NCBI RefSeq assembly: GCF_900107175.1
Contig: NZ_FNOZ01000044.1
Location: 1-34,128 of the forward strand
Direction: 5' to 3'
Length of the DNA: 34,128 nt
Origin: Modestobacter sp. DSM 44400
GTDB taxonomy: Bacteria; Actinomycetota; Actinomycetes; Mycobacteriales; Geodermatophilaceae
The notes below the pieces were generated by a model that worked only from the letters and a program-made list of their open reading frames with translations, was not told the DNA's origin and ran no database searches. The position numbers and the translations under genes are program-made. Of the stretch, positions 15,052 to 23,875 are shown one piece after another; positions within the stretch are counted from its first letter, which is position 1; each line of letters opens with the position of its first letter.

Positions 15052-16398
15052 GAGGCCGGGCAGGTAGCGCTTCAGCTCGAACGGGGTGACGTTCTGCCGG
15101 TAGGAGTTGAACTCCTCCCACTTGTTGCGCAGGAAGAAGTCGAAGACGTGCTCGCCCAGCGTCTCGGCGACCAGCTCGCTGCCCTGCATCGCGGTCAGCG
15201 CCTCACCTAGGGAGACCGGCAGGTCCTCGTAGCCGGCCGCGCGCCGCTCGGTGTCGGTCAGCGACCAGACGTCGTCCTCGGCCTCCAGCGGGAGCTCGTA
15301 GCCCTTCTCGATCCCGCGCAGCCCGGCGGCCAGCAGCACCGCGAAGGTCAGGTAGGGGTTGCAGGCGGAGTCCGGCGAGCGGACCTCGACCCGGGCCGAG
15401 TTGCCCTTGTTCGGCTTGTAGGAGGGCAGCCGCACCAGCGCCGAGCGGTTGGCCCGGCCCCAGGTCGCCGCGGTGGGCGCCTCGGTGCCGGCCAGCAGCC
15501 GCCGGTAGGAGTTGACCGTCTGGTTGGTGACCGCGGTCATCTCCCGGGCGTGCACCAGCAGCCCGGCGATGAACTGCTTGCCCGTGGTGGACAGCCGCAT
15601 CGGGTCGGCCGGGTCGGAGAAGGCGTTGCGGTCGCCCTCGAACAGGGACAGGTGGGTGTGCATCGCCGAGCCGGCCAGCTCGGTGAACGGCTTGGGCATG
15701 AAGGTGGCGTGCACGCCCTGGGCCAGCGCCACCTCCCGGACCACGTGCCGCAACGTCATGATGTTGTCGGCCATCGACAGCGCGTCGGCGTAGCGCAGGT
15801 CGATCTCCTGCTGGCCCGGGGCGACCTCGTGATGGCTGAACTCCACCGAGATGCCCATCGCCTCCAGCGCGAAGACCGCCTCGCGGCGGAAGTCGTGCGC
15901 CACGTCGTGCGTGGACAGGTCGAAGTAGCCGCCCGTGTCGGCCGGCTCCGGCGGGCTGCCGTCGGTGGGGAGGTCCTTGAGTAGGAAGAACTCCACCTCA
16001 GGGTGGGTGTAGAAGGTGAAGCCCATGTCCGCGGCCTTGGCCAGCGAGCGGCGCAGCACGTGCCGCGGGTCGGCCCAGGACGGCGAGCCGTCGGGCAGCG
16101 TGATGTCACAGAACATCCGCGCCGTCTCGCTGGCCTGACCCCGGGTGGCGGGCAGGACCTGGAAGGTGGCCGGGTCGGGTTTGGCGAGCATGTCGGACTC
16201 GTAGACGCGGGCGAAGCCCTCGATCGCCGAGCCGTCGAAGCCGATGCCCTCCGCAAACGCCGCCTCGATCTCGGCCGGGGCCACCGCCACGGCCTTGAGA
16301 TAGCCCGAGACGTCGGTGAACCACAGCCGCACGAAGCGGATGTCGCGCTCCTCCAGAGTGCGCAGGACGAACTCCTGCTGGCGGTCCATGCTCGCCAT
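15049..16398 (-). CDS. glnA2: Type I glutamine synthetase, GlnA2-like
   Basis: This 449-residue enzyme would join glutamate or a gamma-glutamyl acceptor with ammonia or an amine, using ATP. Typical motifs are WFTDVSGYLKAVAVAP, EGIGFDGSAIEGFARV, HPEVEFFLL, HHEVAPGQQEIDLRYADAL, GSAMHTHLSLFEGD, TAATWGRANRSALVRLP and VEVRSPDSACNPYL. Near the C-terminus KGYELPLEAEDDVW and LGEHVFDFFLRNKWEEF resemble Mycobacterium tuberculosis GlnA2, not GlnA1, and the usual adenylylated-tyrosine loop is absent, so it may not be a GlnE target. ATG 16398 has GGGGG 8 nt upstream; ATG 16389 matches the start of relatives (MDRQ) and is an alternative. It is the first gene of the minus-strand run down to the CDGSH gene. 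Confidence 0.92.
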   Translation of the reverse strand: MASMDRQQEFVLRTLEERDIRFVRLWFTDVSGYLKAVAVAPAEIEAAFAEGIGFDGSAIEGFARVYESDMLAKPDPATFQVLPATRGQASETARMFCDITLPDGSPSWADPRHVLRRSLAKAADMGFTFYTHPEVEFFLLKDLPTDGSPPEPADTGGYFDLSTHDVAHDFRREAVFALEAMGISVEFSHHEVAPGQQEIDLRYADALSMADNIMTLRHVVREVALAQGVHATFMPKPFTELAGSAMHTHLSLFEGDRNAFSDPADPMRLSTTGKQFIAGLLVHAREMTAVTNQTVNSYRRLLAGTEAPTAATWGRANRSALVRLPSYKPNKGNSARVEVRSPDSACNPYLTFAVLLAAGLRGIEKGYELPLEAEDDVWSLTDTERRAAGYEDLPVSLGEALTAMQGSELVAETLGEHVFDFFLRNKWEEFNSYRQNVTPFELKRYLPGL

Positions 16399-16650
16399 GA
16401 TCCTGTCCCCCTGTGTCCGGCGTGTTAGGGCACCTCACAGCCTCCCCCGCCGACACGTCGTCCCGCGACGCGTGGTCATCCGACAAGTCCACAGAAAGCC
16501 GTCGTAGCGCTCCGACTGTTCACGCGCAGTGACGGCCTGTGGCGTTCCGCAATCGGCAGGTGCCATTCAGATGATTCACAGCCCGGTTGTGGGTAGCGCC
16601 GCCGCATCGCCGACCCGATGGGCGGTTCGGCACGAGGCAGGGGAACCCTT

Positions 16651-18066
16651 GTGCGCGATCCCTTCCAGCAACCCCGCTCCCGCCGAACGGCACTGTTCGG
16701 CGCGGCGGTGATCTTCGGCGCCACCGCCGTGGTCGCGCCGTCCGCAGCGCAGGCCCGAGCGACCACGGCACCGGCCGAGCCGAGCACGGAGATCGTGAGT
16801 GTCCCGATCAGCTTCAAGGTCCAGAACGTCAACCGGACGCCGATCCCCCGCCAGGCCGACGGGGAGACCTACACCGTCCGCGGGCATGTGTGGGCGCCGG
16901 CCGAGGCGGCAACCGACCTCGACCACGACACCGCGACCCTGTACCTGCACGGCCTGGGTCTCGGCGAGTTCTTCTGGACCAACCCGGACGTGCCCGGCTA
17001 CGACTTCGCCGCCCAGCAGGCGCGGGACGGGCACATCTCCGTGGTCGTCGACCGCCTCGGCTACGACGACAGTGACGACCCGCCCGGCAAGGAGATCTGC
17101 TAGGTCGTCATCGCCGGGCACTCCGTCGGCGGGCTCATCGTCGAGGCCGAGGCCGAGGCGTTCGGGGACGTCGACGGCGTGATGGCACTGAGCTACTCGG
17201 ACAAGGTGACCTCGCAGTTGCTGGCCTTCGTCAACGCTTTCTTCTACCGACCGGGAGCCGACCCCGACGTCGTGGCGGCAACCACCGCACTGCGCAATCT
17301 CGACCCCTGCGGCGACGTGCTCAGCTACATGTCCGCCGTGCAGTCCAACATCGAGCATGCCTCCGAGGTGAAGGTGCCGATCCTGTTCGCCGGTGGCGAG
17401 AAGGACGCCCTCTACCCGCAACCGGCGGCCGTCCAGGCCCAGGCCGACCTCTTCTCCAACGCGCCGACGGAGACCGCCACCTTCCCGGCCACCGGCCACG
17501 CGCTCCTGCAGCACAAGACCGAGCAGCAGGTCCAGGAACGGCTCTCACAGTGGCTGGACGACCACGGCTTCGGACCGCCGGAGCGCACCCGCGCACCGCA
17601 GATCCCGCAGGTGCACGTGGTCGACCTGGCACCGCTGAACGGCTCCGGGGTGCACGGCAAGGCGATTCTGATCCAGCGAGGAGGCCAGCTCCGAGTGATC
17701 ATCATCGCCCGGGGGCTGGAGCCGGGGCAGCCGCACGCCCAGCACATCCACGGCCTGGACGGCGACACGAACGCGGTCTGTCCTTCGCCGGACGCCGCCG
17801 ACCAGATAGCGGGGCTCCCCCAGGAGGCCAGTGACCCGGATCGGTTCATCTCCCTCGAGGAGGGGCAGCCGTCCTATGGCCCGGTCCTGCTGCCGCTGAC
17901 CCCGTTCCCTGACGCCGCACCGGTCGGCATCGTCACCTACCACGAGACCTTCCCGGTCTCGGGTGACCTGTCCGACCTCTCCGACGAGGTCGTCGTCCTG
18001 CACGGTCTGACCCTGGACGGCGGGTACGCAGCGAGCGTGCCGGTGGCCTGCGGCCAGATCGACTGA
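16651..18066 (+). pseudogene. Secreted alpha/beta hydrolase with CHRD-like C-terminal domain, broken
   Basis: GTG 16651, with GGGGA upstream, begins an export signal containing SRRTALFGAAVIFGA (Tat-like SRR) and ending AAQARA. The hydrolase part has the oxyanion loop YLHGLGLGEFFW and reads to GYDDSDDPPGKEIC, then TAG at 17101-17103. In the same frame it resumes at once with VVIAGHSVGG (the G-x-S-x-G nucleophile elbow), the Asp in FAGGEKDALYP and the His in ATGHALLQH. Relatives have several tens of residues between these blocks, so a deletion accompanies the stop. The final ~150 residues (VHVVDLAPLNGSGVHGKAIL, HAQHIHGLDGD) resemble a CHRD or superoxide-dismutase-like domain. A restart at ATG 17179 would lack the catalytic serine. 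Confidence 0.7.
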
Positions 18067-18244
18067 CAGTTCTCGCTGCACGTGCGGGGGAGGTCCGTCA
18101 GCGACGGACCGCCCCCGCACTCCAGCATCCGGGAGGCATCGGCGGGAGAGTCTCGGGGGAGGCGTGCGCCGCGCCCGGCGGTGGCGGTCAGCGCCCAGCC
18201 GCCCCGCCTGGCCACGGGGCCCGGGCGACGACGAGACTGCTCGG

Positions 18245-20089
18245 GTGAGCGATCAGCAGCACATACGGCAGTTGCGGGTGGCCCTTGCCCAGGTCGACAC
18301 ACGCGTCGGGGACCTGGCCGGGAACGCCGGGCTGGTGCGCGACTGGACCGCCCGGGCGATGCAGGCCGGCGCACACCTGGTCGTCTTTCCGGAGATGACC
18401 CTGACCGGCTACCCCGCCGAGGACCTCGTGCTGCGCGAGTCCTTCGCCCGGGCCAGCGAGCAGGCGCTCGTCGAGCTGGCCGCCACACTGGCGGATCAGG
18501 GGCTCGGACAGACGGCCGTGGTGGTCGGCTACCTGGCGCACACCGAGGGCTCCGGCCCGGCACCGGTGGACACGGCGCCGACCGACGCCGACGACGTCCC
18601 CAACGACGCCAACCCCCGCCACGGCGCCCCGCGCAACGCCGCTGCCCTGCTGTACGACGGCGAGGTCGTCGTCCGCTACTACAAGCGGCACCTGCCCAAC
18701 TATGGCGTCTTCGACGAGGCCCGCTATTTCGTGCCCGGCACCGAGCTGCCCGTGGTCCGGCTGCACGGCGTGGACGTGGCCCTCACCATCTGCGAGGACC
18801 TCTGGGTCGAGGGCGGCCCCTGCGGCGTCGCCGGGCAGGCCGGGGTCGACCTGGTAGTTTCCCCCAACGCCTCGCCCTACGAGCGGGCCAAGGACGACGT
18901 CCGGCTGCCGCTGGTCCGCCGCCGGGCCGCCGAGGCGCGGGCACCGATCGTCTACTGCAACCAGGTGGGCGGCCAGGACGAGCTGGTCTTCGACGGCGAC
19001 TCGCTGGTGGTCGCCGCCGACGGGGAGCTGCTGGGCCGCGCACCGCAGTTCGTCGAGCACCTGATGACCGTCGACCTGGCACTGGACACCGCCGCCGTCC
19101 CCGAGCGCCGGGAGGGCCGGATCGGCCCGATGACCGTCACCCGCCACCTGCTGGGCAACGACCCGCTGCCCGCCTTCGACCCGCGACCGGGCAGGATCGC
19201 CGAACCGCTCAGCGACCTCGAGGAGGTGTGGCGGGCCCTGGTCCTGGGGCTGCGCGACTTCATCGACAAGAACGGCATGCCCTCGGTCGTGCTGGGGCTG
19301 TCCGGCGGCATCGACTCGGCGATGGTCGCGGCGCTGGCCGTCGACGCGCTGGGTGCGGACCGGGTGGTCGGGGTGGGGCTCCCCTCGGAGTACTCCAGCG
19401 AGCACTCGCTGACCGACGCCGCCGACTCGGCGGAGCGACTGGGCATCCGCTACTCCGTCGTCCCGATCGCCCCGATGGTGGAGGCCTACCGGGCAGCGGT
19501 GGAGCTGTCCGGCGTCGCCGCGGAGAACCTGCAGGCCCGGGTGCGCGGCACGCTGATGATGGGGCTGTCCAACCAGCACGGTCACCTGCTGCTGGCGACC
19601 AGCAACAAGAGCGAGGTGGCTGTCGGCTACTCGACGCTCTACGGCGATGCGGCCGGCGGTTTCGCCCCGATCAAGGACGTGCCCAAGACACTGGTGTGGG
19701 CGCTGTCCCGGTGGCGCAACGAGCGCGCCCGCACCCGCGGCGAGGCCGAGCCGATCCCGCAGAACTCGATCGACAAGCCGCCGTCGGCCGAGCTCGCGCC
19801 CGGTCAGCAGGACAGCGACTCGCTGCCCTCCTACGAGGATCTGGACGCCGTCGTGGCCGACTACGTCGACCGAGACCTGGGCATGGCCGAGCTGCTCGAG
19901 CGCGGCCACGACCCGGCGGTGGTGGCCCAGGTGCTGCGACTGGTCGACATGGCCGAGTTCAAGCGCCGGCAGTCGGCGCCGGGAACCAAGATCTCGCTGA
20001 AGGCGTTCGGCCGTGACCGGCGCCTGCCGATCACCAACCGCTGGCGGGAGACCCTGCCCAGCGTCCGCGAAGGGGCGGGGCAGTCGTGA
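18245..20089 (+). CDS. nadE: Glutamine-dependent NAD+ synthetase
   Basis: This 614-residue enzyme makes NAD+ from deamido-NAD+ and glutamine with ATP. The N-terminal nitrilase-type glutaminase domain has the triad E50 ([12 protein letters not shown]), K147 ([14 protein letters not shown]) and C183 (LTICEDLW). The C-terminal synthetase domain has the PP-loop SGGIDS (353-358), [16 protein letters not shown], and [20 protein letters not shown] polar insert ([19 protein letters not shown], residues about 106-124) is longer than usual. GTG 18245 was chosen because it begins the conserved domain; the open frame upstream is Arg-rich with no domain. The stop overlaps the panB start by GTGA, so the two cofactor genes are probably cotranslated. 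Confidence 0.94.
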   Translation: MSDQQHIRQLRVALAQVDTRVGDLAGNAGLVRDWTARAMQAGAHLVVFPEMTLTGYPAEDLVLRESFARASEQALVELAATLADQGLGQTAVVVGYLAHTEGSGPAPVDTAPTDADDVPNDANPRHGAPRNAAALLYDGEVVVRYYKRHLPNYGVFDEARYFVPGTELPVVRLHGVDVALTICEDLWVEGGPCGVAGQAGVDLVVSPNASPYERAKDDVRLPLVRRRAAEARAPIVYCNQVGGQDELVFDGDSLVVAADGELLGRAPQFVEHLMTVDLALDTAAVPERREGRIGPMTVTRHLLGNDPLPAFDPRPGRIAEPLSDLEEVWRALVLGLRDFIDKNGMPSVVLGLSGGIDSAMVAALAVDALGADRVVGVGLPSEYSSEHSLTDAADSAERLGIRYSVVPIAPMVEAYRAAVELSGVAAENLQARVRGTLMMGLSNQHGHLLLATSNKSEVAVGYSTLYGDAAGGFAPIKDVPKTLVWALSRWRNERARTRGEAEPIPQNSIDKPPSAELAPGQQDSDSLPSYEDLDAVVADYVDRDLGMAELLERGHDPAVVAQVLRLVDMAEFKRRQSAPGTKISLKAFGRDRRLPITNRWRETLPSVREGAGQS

Positions 20090-20916
20090 CCGAGTCAGTG
20101 CTCTACGGCGGGCAGTCCTCCGCCCGCGTGCGGGTGCACCACCTACAGCAGGCCAAGGCCCGCGGCGAGAAGTGGGCCATGCTCACTGCCTACGACACCT
20201 ATGCCGCGTCGGTGTTCGAGGAGGCCGGCATCCCGGTGCTGCTCGTGGGCGACTCCGCGGGCAACGTCGTCCTGGGGCACACCTCGACCGTGCCGGTGAC
20301 GGTCGAGGACCTGCTCGTGCTCACCAAGGCGGTCACCCGCTCCACGAAGCGCGCGCTGGTCGTGGCCGACCTGCCCTTCGGCAGCTACGAGGCCTCGGCG
20401 CAGCAGGCGTTCGCCACCGCCGTCCGGATGATGAAGGAGGGCGGCGCCCAGGCGGTGAAGCTGGAGGGCGGCGCCCGGGTCGCCCCGCAGATCCGGCTGC
20501 TGGCCGAGAACGGCATCCCGGTGATGGCGCACATCGGGTTCACGCCGCAGAGCGAGCACGCCCTCGGCGGCTTCCGGGTGCAGGGGCGGGGTGCGGGGGC
20601 CGAGCAGTTGCTGGCCGACGCGCACGCCGTCCAGGACGCCGGTGCGTTCGCCGTGGTGATGGAGATGGTGCCCGCCCAGATCGCCGGTCAGGTGACCAAG
20701 GAGCTGGCCATCCCCACGGTCGGGATCGGCGCCGGCGCCGACTGCGACGCCCAGGTGCTGGTCTGGCCGGACATGGCCGGCCTCACCGGCGGTCGCGTGC
20801 CGAAGTTCGTGAAGAAGTACGCCGACCTGCGCGGGCAGCTGCTGGAGGCCGCCCGGGAGTACGCCAGCGAGGTCCGCGAGGGTGTGTTCCCCGGTTCCGA
20901 GCACTCGTTCGAGTAG
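20086..20916 (+). CDS. panB: 3-methyl-2-oxobutanoate hydroxymethyltransferase (ketopantoate)
   Basis: This 276-residue protein catalyses the first committed step to pantothenate and CoA, transferring a hydroxymethyl group from 5,10-methylene-tetrahydrofolate to ketoisovalerate. Family motifs are [33 protein letters not shown] (metal-binding D56), [13 protein letters not shown] (D95), [28 protein letters not shown] and [19 protein letters not shown]. The GTG start at 20086 overlaps nadE by 4 nt. Length and motifs are complete. In mycobacteria panB also lies near glnA2 and glnE, with hydrolase genes between, so this is a conserved neighbourhood. Confidence 0.95.
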   Translation: MTESVLYGGQSSARVRVHHLQQAKARGEKWAMLTAYDTYAASVFEEAGIPVLLVGDSAGNVVLGHTSTVPVTVEDLLVLTKAVTRSTKRALVVADLPFGSYEASAQQAFATAVRMMKEGGAQAVKLEGGARVAPQIRLLAENGIPVMAHIGFTPQSEHALGGFRVQGRGAGAEQLLADAHAVQDAGAFAVVMEMVPAQIAGQVTKELAIPTVGIGAGADCDAQVLVWPDMAGLTGGRVPKFVKKYADLRGQLLEAAREYASEVREGVFPGSEHSFE

Positions 20917-20957
20917 GCGCCCTCCCGGCGGTGGGCCGGTCGGTGCCACGCTGGTGC

Positions 20958-21411
20958 ATGGGCATCGACACGAAGGCCGTCGTACGGCGGATGGTCGACG
21001 AGTGCGTCAACGCCGACCGCGCGGAACTGCTGGACCGTTACGTGCCGCCCGGCGTCCGAGTGCACCCCGGGACACCGGGCACCGCGTCGGACACGGTCGG
21101 CCTGGACGAGCTGAGCGCGGCGTTCCGGGGCTTCCACACCACCTTCCCCGACCTTTCGCATCACGCCGGAGAGATGGTCGCCGAGGGGGACCTCGTCGCC
21201 GCCCGCTGGACGGGCGACCGGCACCCACTCGGCCGAGCTGGCCGGCATCCCCGCGAGCGGGACGGCGGTGCGCTGGGCAGGCACGGACCTTCACCGGTTC
21301 ACCGACGGGAAGATCGTCGAGTGGTGGCGCAACGACGACTTCTTGTGGCTGCTGAATGAGCTCGAGGGAACGGTGCTCGCCGCCCCCAGCGCCCCGTCGA
21401 CCGAGGCATAG
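20958..21411 (+). pseudogene. SnoaL-like/ester cyclase-type protein with frameshift
   Basis: ATG 20958 opens MGIDTKAVVRRMVDECVNAD with the SnoaL-type core FRGFHTTFPDLSHHAGEMVA and DLVAARWT. Near 21215 the frame must change by one base to continue as GTHSAELAGIPASGTAVRW, then HRFTDGKIVEWWRNDDFLWL, the normal end of the fold, and TAG at 21409-21411. One extra base in ACGGGCGACCGGCACCC would explain it. The two frames together encode about 150 residues, the usual length. It is either a recent pseudogene or a sequencing error. Relatives are small alpha+beta-barrel proteins with varied or unknown activity. Confidence 0.75.
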
Positions 21412-21418
21412 GAAGCTC

Positions 21419-21450
21419 TCCACCCGGTCTGCGCGCCAGAACCGGGTGGA
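21419..21450 (+). terminator. Hairpin after the SnoaL-like gene
   Basis: Inverted repeat TCCACCCGGT (21419-21428) and ACCGGGTGGA (21441-21450) has a 12-nt loop. It lies 7 bp after the TAG and 30 bp before the end of the convergent F420 oxidoreductase gene, so it may serve both strands. Confidence 0.6.
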
Positions 21451-21480
21451 AAGGATCCTTTGCCTGGGGACGGCGCCTTC

Positions 21481-22176
21481 TCACACGTCGGTGACGCGGA
21501 TCCCGGCGTGCACCTTGTACCGGCGGTTGACCGACACCAGGTTGATCGTCAGCGCCTCGACCTGGCGGGCGTTGCGCAGCCGGCCGGCGTAGACCCCGCG
21601 CATGCCGGGCAGCCGGCCGGCCAGGGCCTGCACCAGGTCGGTGGCCTCGCGGACGTCGCCGACCACCATCACGTCGCCCTCCAGCGTGGGCTTCGAGACG
21701 TCCTCCAGGGTCACCGCCGACAGGTGGTGGAAGGCGCCGACCACCGAGCTGTCGGGCAGCAGTGCCGCCGCCTGCTGACAAACGCTGCCCTCCTCGACGT
21801 CCAGCACGTAGGCGCCCAGCTCGTCGAAGCCCATCGGGACGACGCAGTCGACGACGACCTTGCCGGCCAGCGGGGTGGCGAGTTCGGCCAGCGTCGCACC
21901 GTGCCCGTCGAAGGGGACGGCGACGATGACCAGGTCGGCGGCGCCGGCGACGTCGGCGTTCGACCCGCCCTGCACGGACACCTCGACACCCCCAGCGGCG
22001 GCGGCCGCGCGGACGGCGACCTCGGCGGCGACCTGCGAGGCCCGCTCGGCGTCCCGGGACCCCAGCAGCACCCGCTGACCCGCGGCCGCCAGCCGGACGG
22101 CCAGCCCGCGGCCCTGTGCCCCGGTCCCCCCGAGCACGCCGACCACCAGCTCCTCGACCGCGCGTCCGTCGCCCAT
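21481..22176 (-). CDS. npdG: NADPH-dependent F420 reductase (F420:NADP oxidoreductase)
   Basis: This 231-residue enzyme exchanges hydride between NADPH and coenzyme F420. The Rossmann loop is GVLGGTGAQGRGLA (residues 14-27), followed by VLLGSRDAERA for NADP phosphate binding. DLVIVAVPFDGHGATLAELA, KVVVDCVVPMGF and VVGAFHHLSAVTLEDV are typical of Fno/NpdG, as is the C-terminus with RLRNARQVEALTINLVSVNR. ATG 22176 has GGGAGA 7 nt upstream and begins just before the Rossmann fold. It implies that the organism makes F420. The gene is transcribed alone, toward the SnoaL-like pseudogene. Confidence 0.9.
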   Translation of the reverse strand: MGDGRAVEELVVGVLGGTGAQGRGLAVRLAAAGQRVLLGSRDAERASQVAAEVAVRAAAAAGGVEVSVQGGSNADVAGAADLVIVAVPFDGHGATLAELATPLAGKVVVDCVVPMGFDELGAYVLDVEEGSVCQQAAALLPDSSVVGAFHHLSAVTLEDVSKPTLEGDVMVVGDVREATDLVQALAGRLPGMRGVYAGRLRNARQVEALTINLVSVNRRYKVHAGIRVTDV

Positions 22177-22259
22177 GACGTCTCCCGTTTCCCCTGCGGC
22201 CCCGAGTCGGACCGGCACTGTGCCGATCATGCCCCGGCCCGCCGGGGCGGCCGTGGGGA

Positions 22260-22454
22260 TCAGTCGCTCGAGCCGCCGCGCTCCCAGGCCCGGTCCTCGG
22301 CGTCGGCCCGCTCGTTGCGCTCGGCCACCTTCTGCAGCGCCTCCTCGGCCTCGGCCTGGGTGGCGAAGGGACCGAGCCGGTGCCGTTCGGCACAGCCGTC
22401 ACGGGTCTCGACCGTGTGGTGCTTCAAGCAGTAGAACCAGGGTCCCTCGGCCAC
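22260..22454 (-). CDS. Small conserved actinobacterial protein (about 64 aa)
   Basis: GTG 22454 follows a strong GAGAGGAGG by 5 nt and gives a 64-residue protein starting with MAEGPWFYCLKHHTVE. It has aromatic and Cys/His residues (FYCLKHH, DGCAERHRLGPF) and then an acidic, helical tail (TQAEAEEALQKVAERNERAD). The arrangement recalls small SPOR-like hypothetical proteins of actinobacteria, but I cannot name a function. The two Cys and nearby His residues could bind metal; this is speculation. It lies 83 bp upstream of npdG on the same strand. Confidence 0.75.
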   Translation of the reverse strand: MAEGPWFYCLKHHTVETRDGCAERHRLGPFATQAEAEEALQKVAERNERADAEDRAWERGGSSD

Positions 22455-22635
22455 GGGGGCCTCCTCTCTCGGTGCGTGCGCGGTCCAGCCTCGCACCGCA
22501 GCGTCGGGGCCGCAGCGTCCGCGTCGCCCGTCCGCGCCGCCCGAGGCCGGAGCGGAACACCCGACCGGGCTTCACACCACGCACAGCGCGCACAGGAGCA
22601 CCCCACGACCCGCGTGCACAGGGCATATTGCTGCC

Positions 22636-23772
22636 ATGTTCTGGGCAGACTCGCCGTTGCGGGGTCAGAACGACGCTCCGGTGGGGTGGTCCCTGGCGGG
22701 GGTCACCCGCGCCGTCCGGGATGGTGACGACCGGCTGACCGCCTGCTGCCTGGCGGTGCTGCTGGGCGTCGGGGCGGCGCTGGGCGGGCTCAACCTGTTC
22801 ATCGACGGGGTGCTCCAGGACGGCGCCTACCGGGTGGTCTACGCCGCCACCATGCTCATGCTTCTCGCCCTCGGCGGAGTCTTGGCGGTCCGGCAGCGCG
22901 CCGGGCAGTCGGAGGCTGCGGTGCTCGTGGTGATCGGCGACGCGGTCTACGTCGTCGTGGCAGTGACCACGACCGACCCGCTGCTGTACGCGCCGCCGCT
23001 CATGCTGCTGTTCTGCTGTGTCGCCGCGGCCTGGTTCCTGGGACCGCGAATGCTCACCGTGCACATGCTGCTCGTCGTCGTCGCCTGCGCGGCGGCGCTG
23101 GCGGGCAGCTACCCCGACCGGGCTGCGCTCGCCGTCCAGGTGGTCGTGAACTCCGCGGTGCTGGACCTCGTGACGGTGGGGATCTTCCTCCTCCGGCGGC
23201 GGGTGGAGCGGCTGCTGGACCACACCCGGGCGCTGTCGTCCACCGATCCGCTTACCGGCCTGGCCAACCGGCGCTGGCTGGTCGAGCAGGCACCGCGCCT
23301 GTGGCGCCAGGCCCGGCGCGACGGCCAGCGGGTGGCCGCGCTGGTGCTGGACCTGGACCACTTCAAGCGGCTCAACGACGCCTTCGGTCACGCCACCGGC
23401 GACCAGGTGCTGCGGGTCGTGGCCGAGGCGTTGTCGGCGACGGTGCGACCCAGCGACGTGCTGGCCCGCACGGGCGGTGAAGAGCTGGTGGTGCTGGGGC
23501 TGGTCAGCGACCCGGCCGAGGCTCGCCGGCTGGCCGAGCGGCTCCGCCTGGCGGTGTCGACCAGCTGCGCGGCGCAGTCGGTCACGGCCTCCATCGGGGT
23601 CGCGCTGGTCCGGCCGGTGGGCGACGAGGACCCGACCGACGGGCTGTGGCGGCTGGTCGACCGGGCGGACGTGGCCATGTACGAGGCGAAGCAGGGCGGC
23701 CGGGACCGGGTCTCGATCGCAGCCGGAGTGTCCGTGCCCCGCCCCCGCGACCGCAGCGTGGGCAGCTCCTGA
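22636..23772 (+). CDS. Membrane-bound GGDEF diguanylate cyclase
   Basis: This 378-residue protein would make the second messenger cyclic di-GMP from two GTP. Residues about 36-187 contain roughly six hydrophobic segments with no recognised sensor domain, ending in RRRVERLLDHTRAL as a linker helix. The GGDEF domain starts at SSTDPLTGLANRRW, has ALVLDLDHFKRLND (metal-binding), and the active-site loop ARTGGEELVV (GGEEL, 280-284), which is compatible with activity. The product-inhibition I-site RPSD (271-274) lies five residues before it. A conserved end MYEAKQGGRDRV is present. No clear Shine-Dalgarno precedes ATG 22636. A 15-bp tandem repeat covers the stop codon. Confidence 0.9.
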   Translation: MFWADSPLRGQNDAPVGWSLAGVTRAVRDGDDRLTACCLAVLLGVGAALGGLNLFIDGVLQDGAYRVVYAATMLMLLALGGVLAVRQRAGQSEAAVLVVIGDAVYVVVAVTTTDPLLYAPPLMLLFCCVAAAWFLGPRMLTVHMLLVVVACAAALAGSYPDRAALAVQVVVNSAVLDLVTVGIFLLRRRVERLLDHTRALSSTDPLTGLANRRWLVEQAPRLWRQARRDGQRVAALVLDLDHFKRLNDAFGHATGDQVLRVVAEALSATVRPSDVLARTGGEELVVLGLVSDPAEARRLAERLRLAVSTSCAAQSVTASIGVALVRPVGDEDPTDGLWRLVDRADVAMYEAKQGGRDRVSIAAGVSVPRPRDRSVGSS

Positions 23773-23828
23773 GTCCGCCGGTCCTGAGTCCGCCGGTCCT
23801 GAGTCCGCCGGTCCTGAGCCCGCCGGTC
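23769..23828. repeat. Four tandem 15-bp repeats over the GGDEF stop codon
   Basis: The unit CTGAGTCCGCCGGTC occurs four times without gaps; the fourth has one change (CTGAGCC). Each unit carries a TGA in the frame of the diguanylate cyclase, at 23770, 23785, 23800 and 23815, giving four in-frame stops. It lies in the 103-bp gap before the M24 peptidase gene and could vary in number by slippage. Confidence 0.95.
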
Positions 23829-23875
23829 GCAGCCGTCGAGGGGTGCGCCGGGCGCAGGTCTGCTTTCCTGCCTGC

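Noticed and set aside
17179..18066. A separate intact hydrolase gene starting at ATG 17179
   Set aside because: It would begin after the nucleophile elbow GHSVGG and lack the signal peptide, so it is the 3' part of the broken gene, not an independent enzyme.
18188..19909. 573-codon minus-strand frame opposite nadE
   Set aside because: It is antisense to a full-length NadE with all catalytic motifs; its composition is that of a codon shadow.
23477..23875. N-terminal extension of the M24 peptidase through the 15-bp repeats
   Set aside because: It overlaps the GGDEF catalytic domain in another frame; the family's N-terminus fits ATG 23876.
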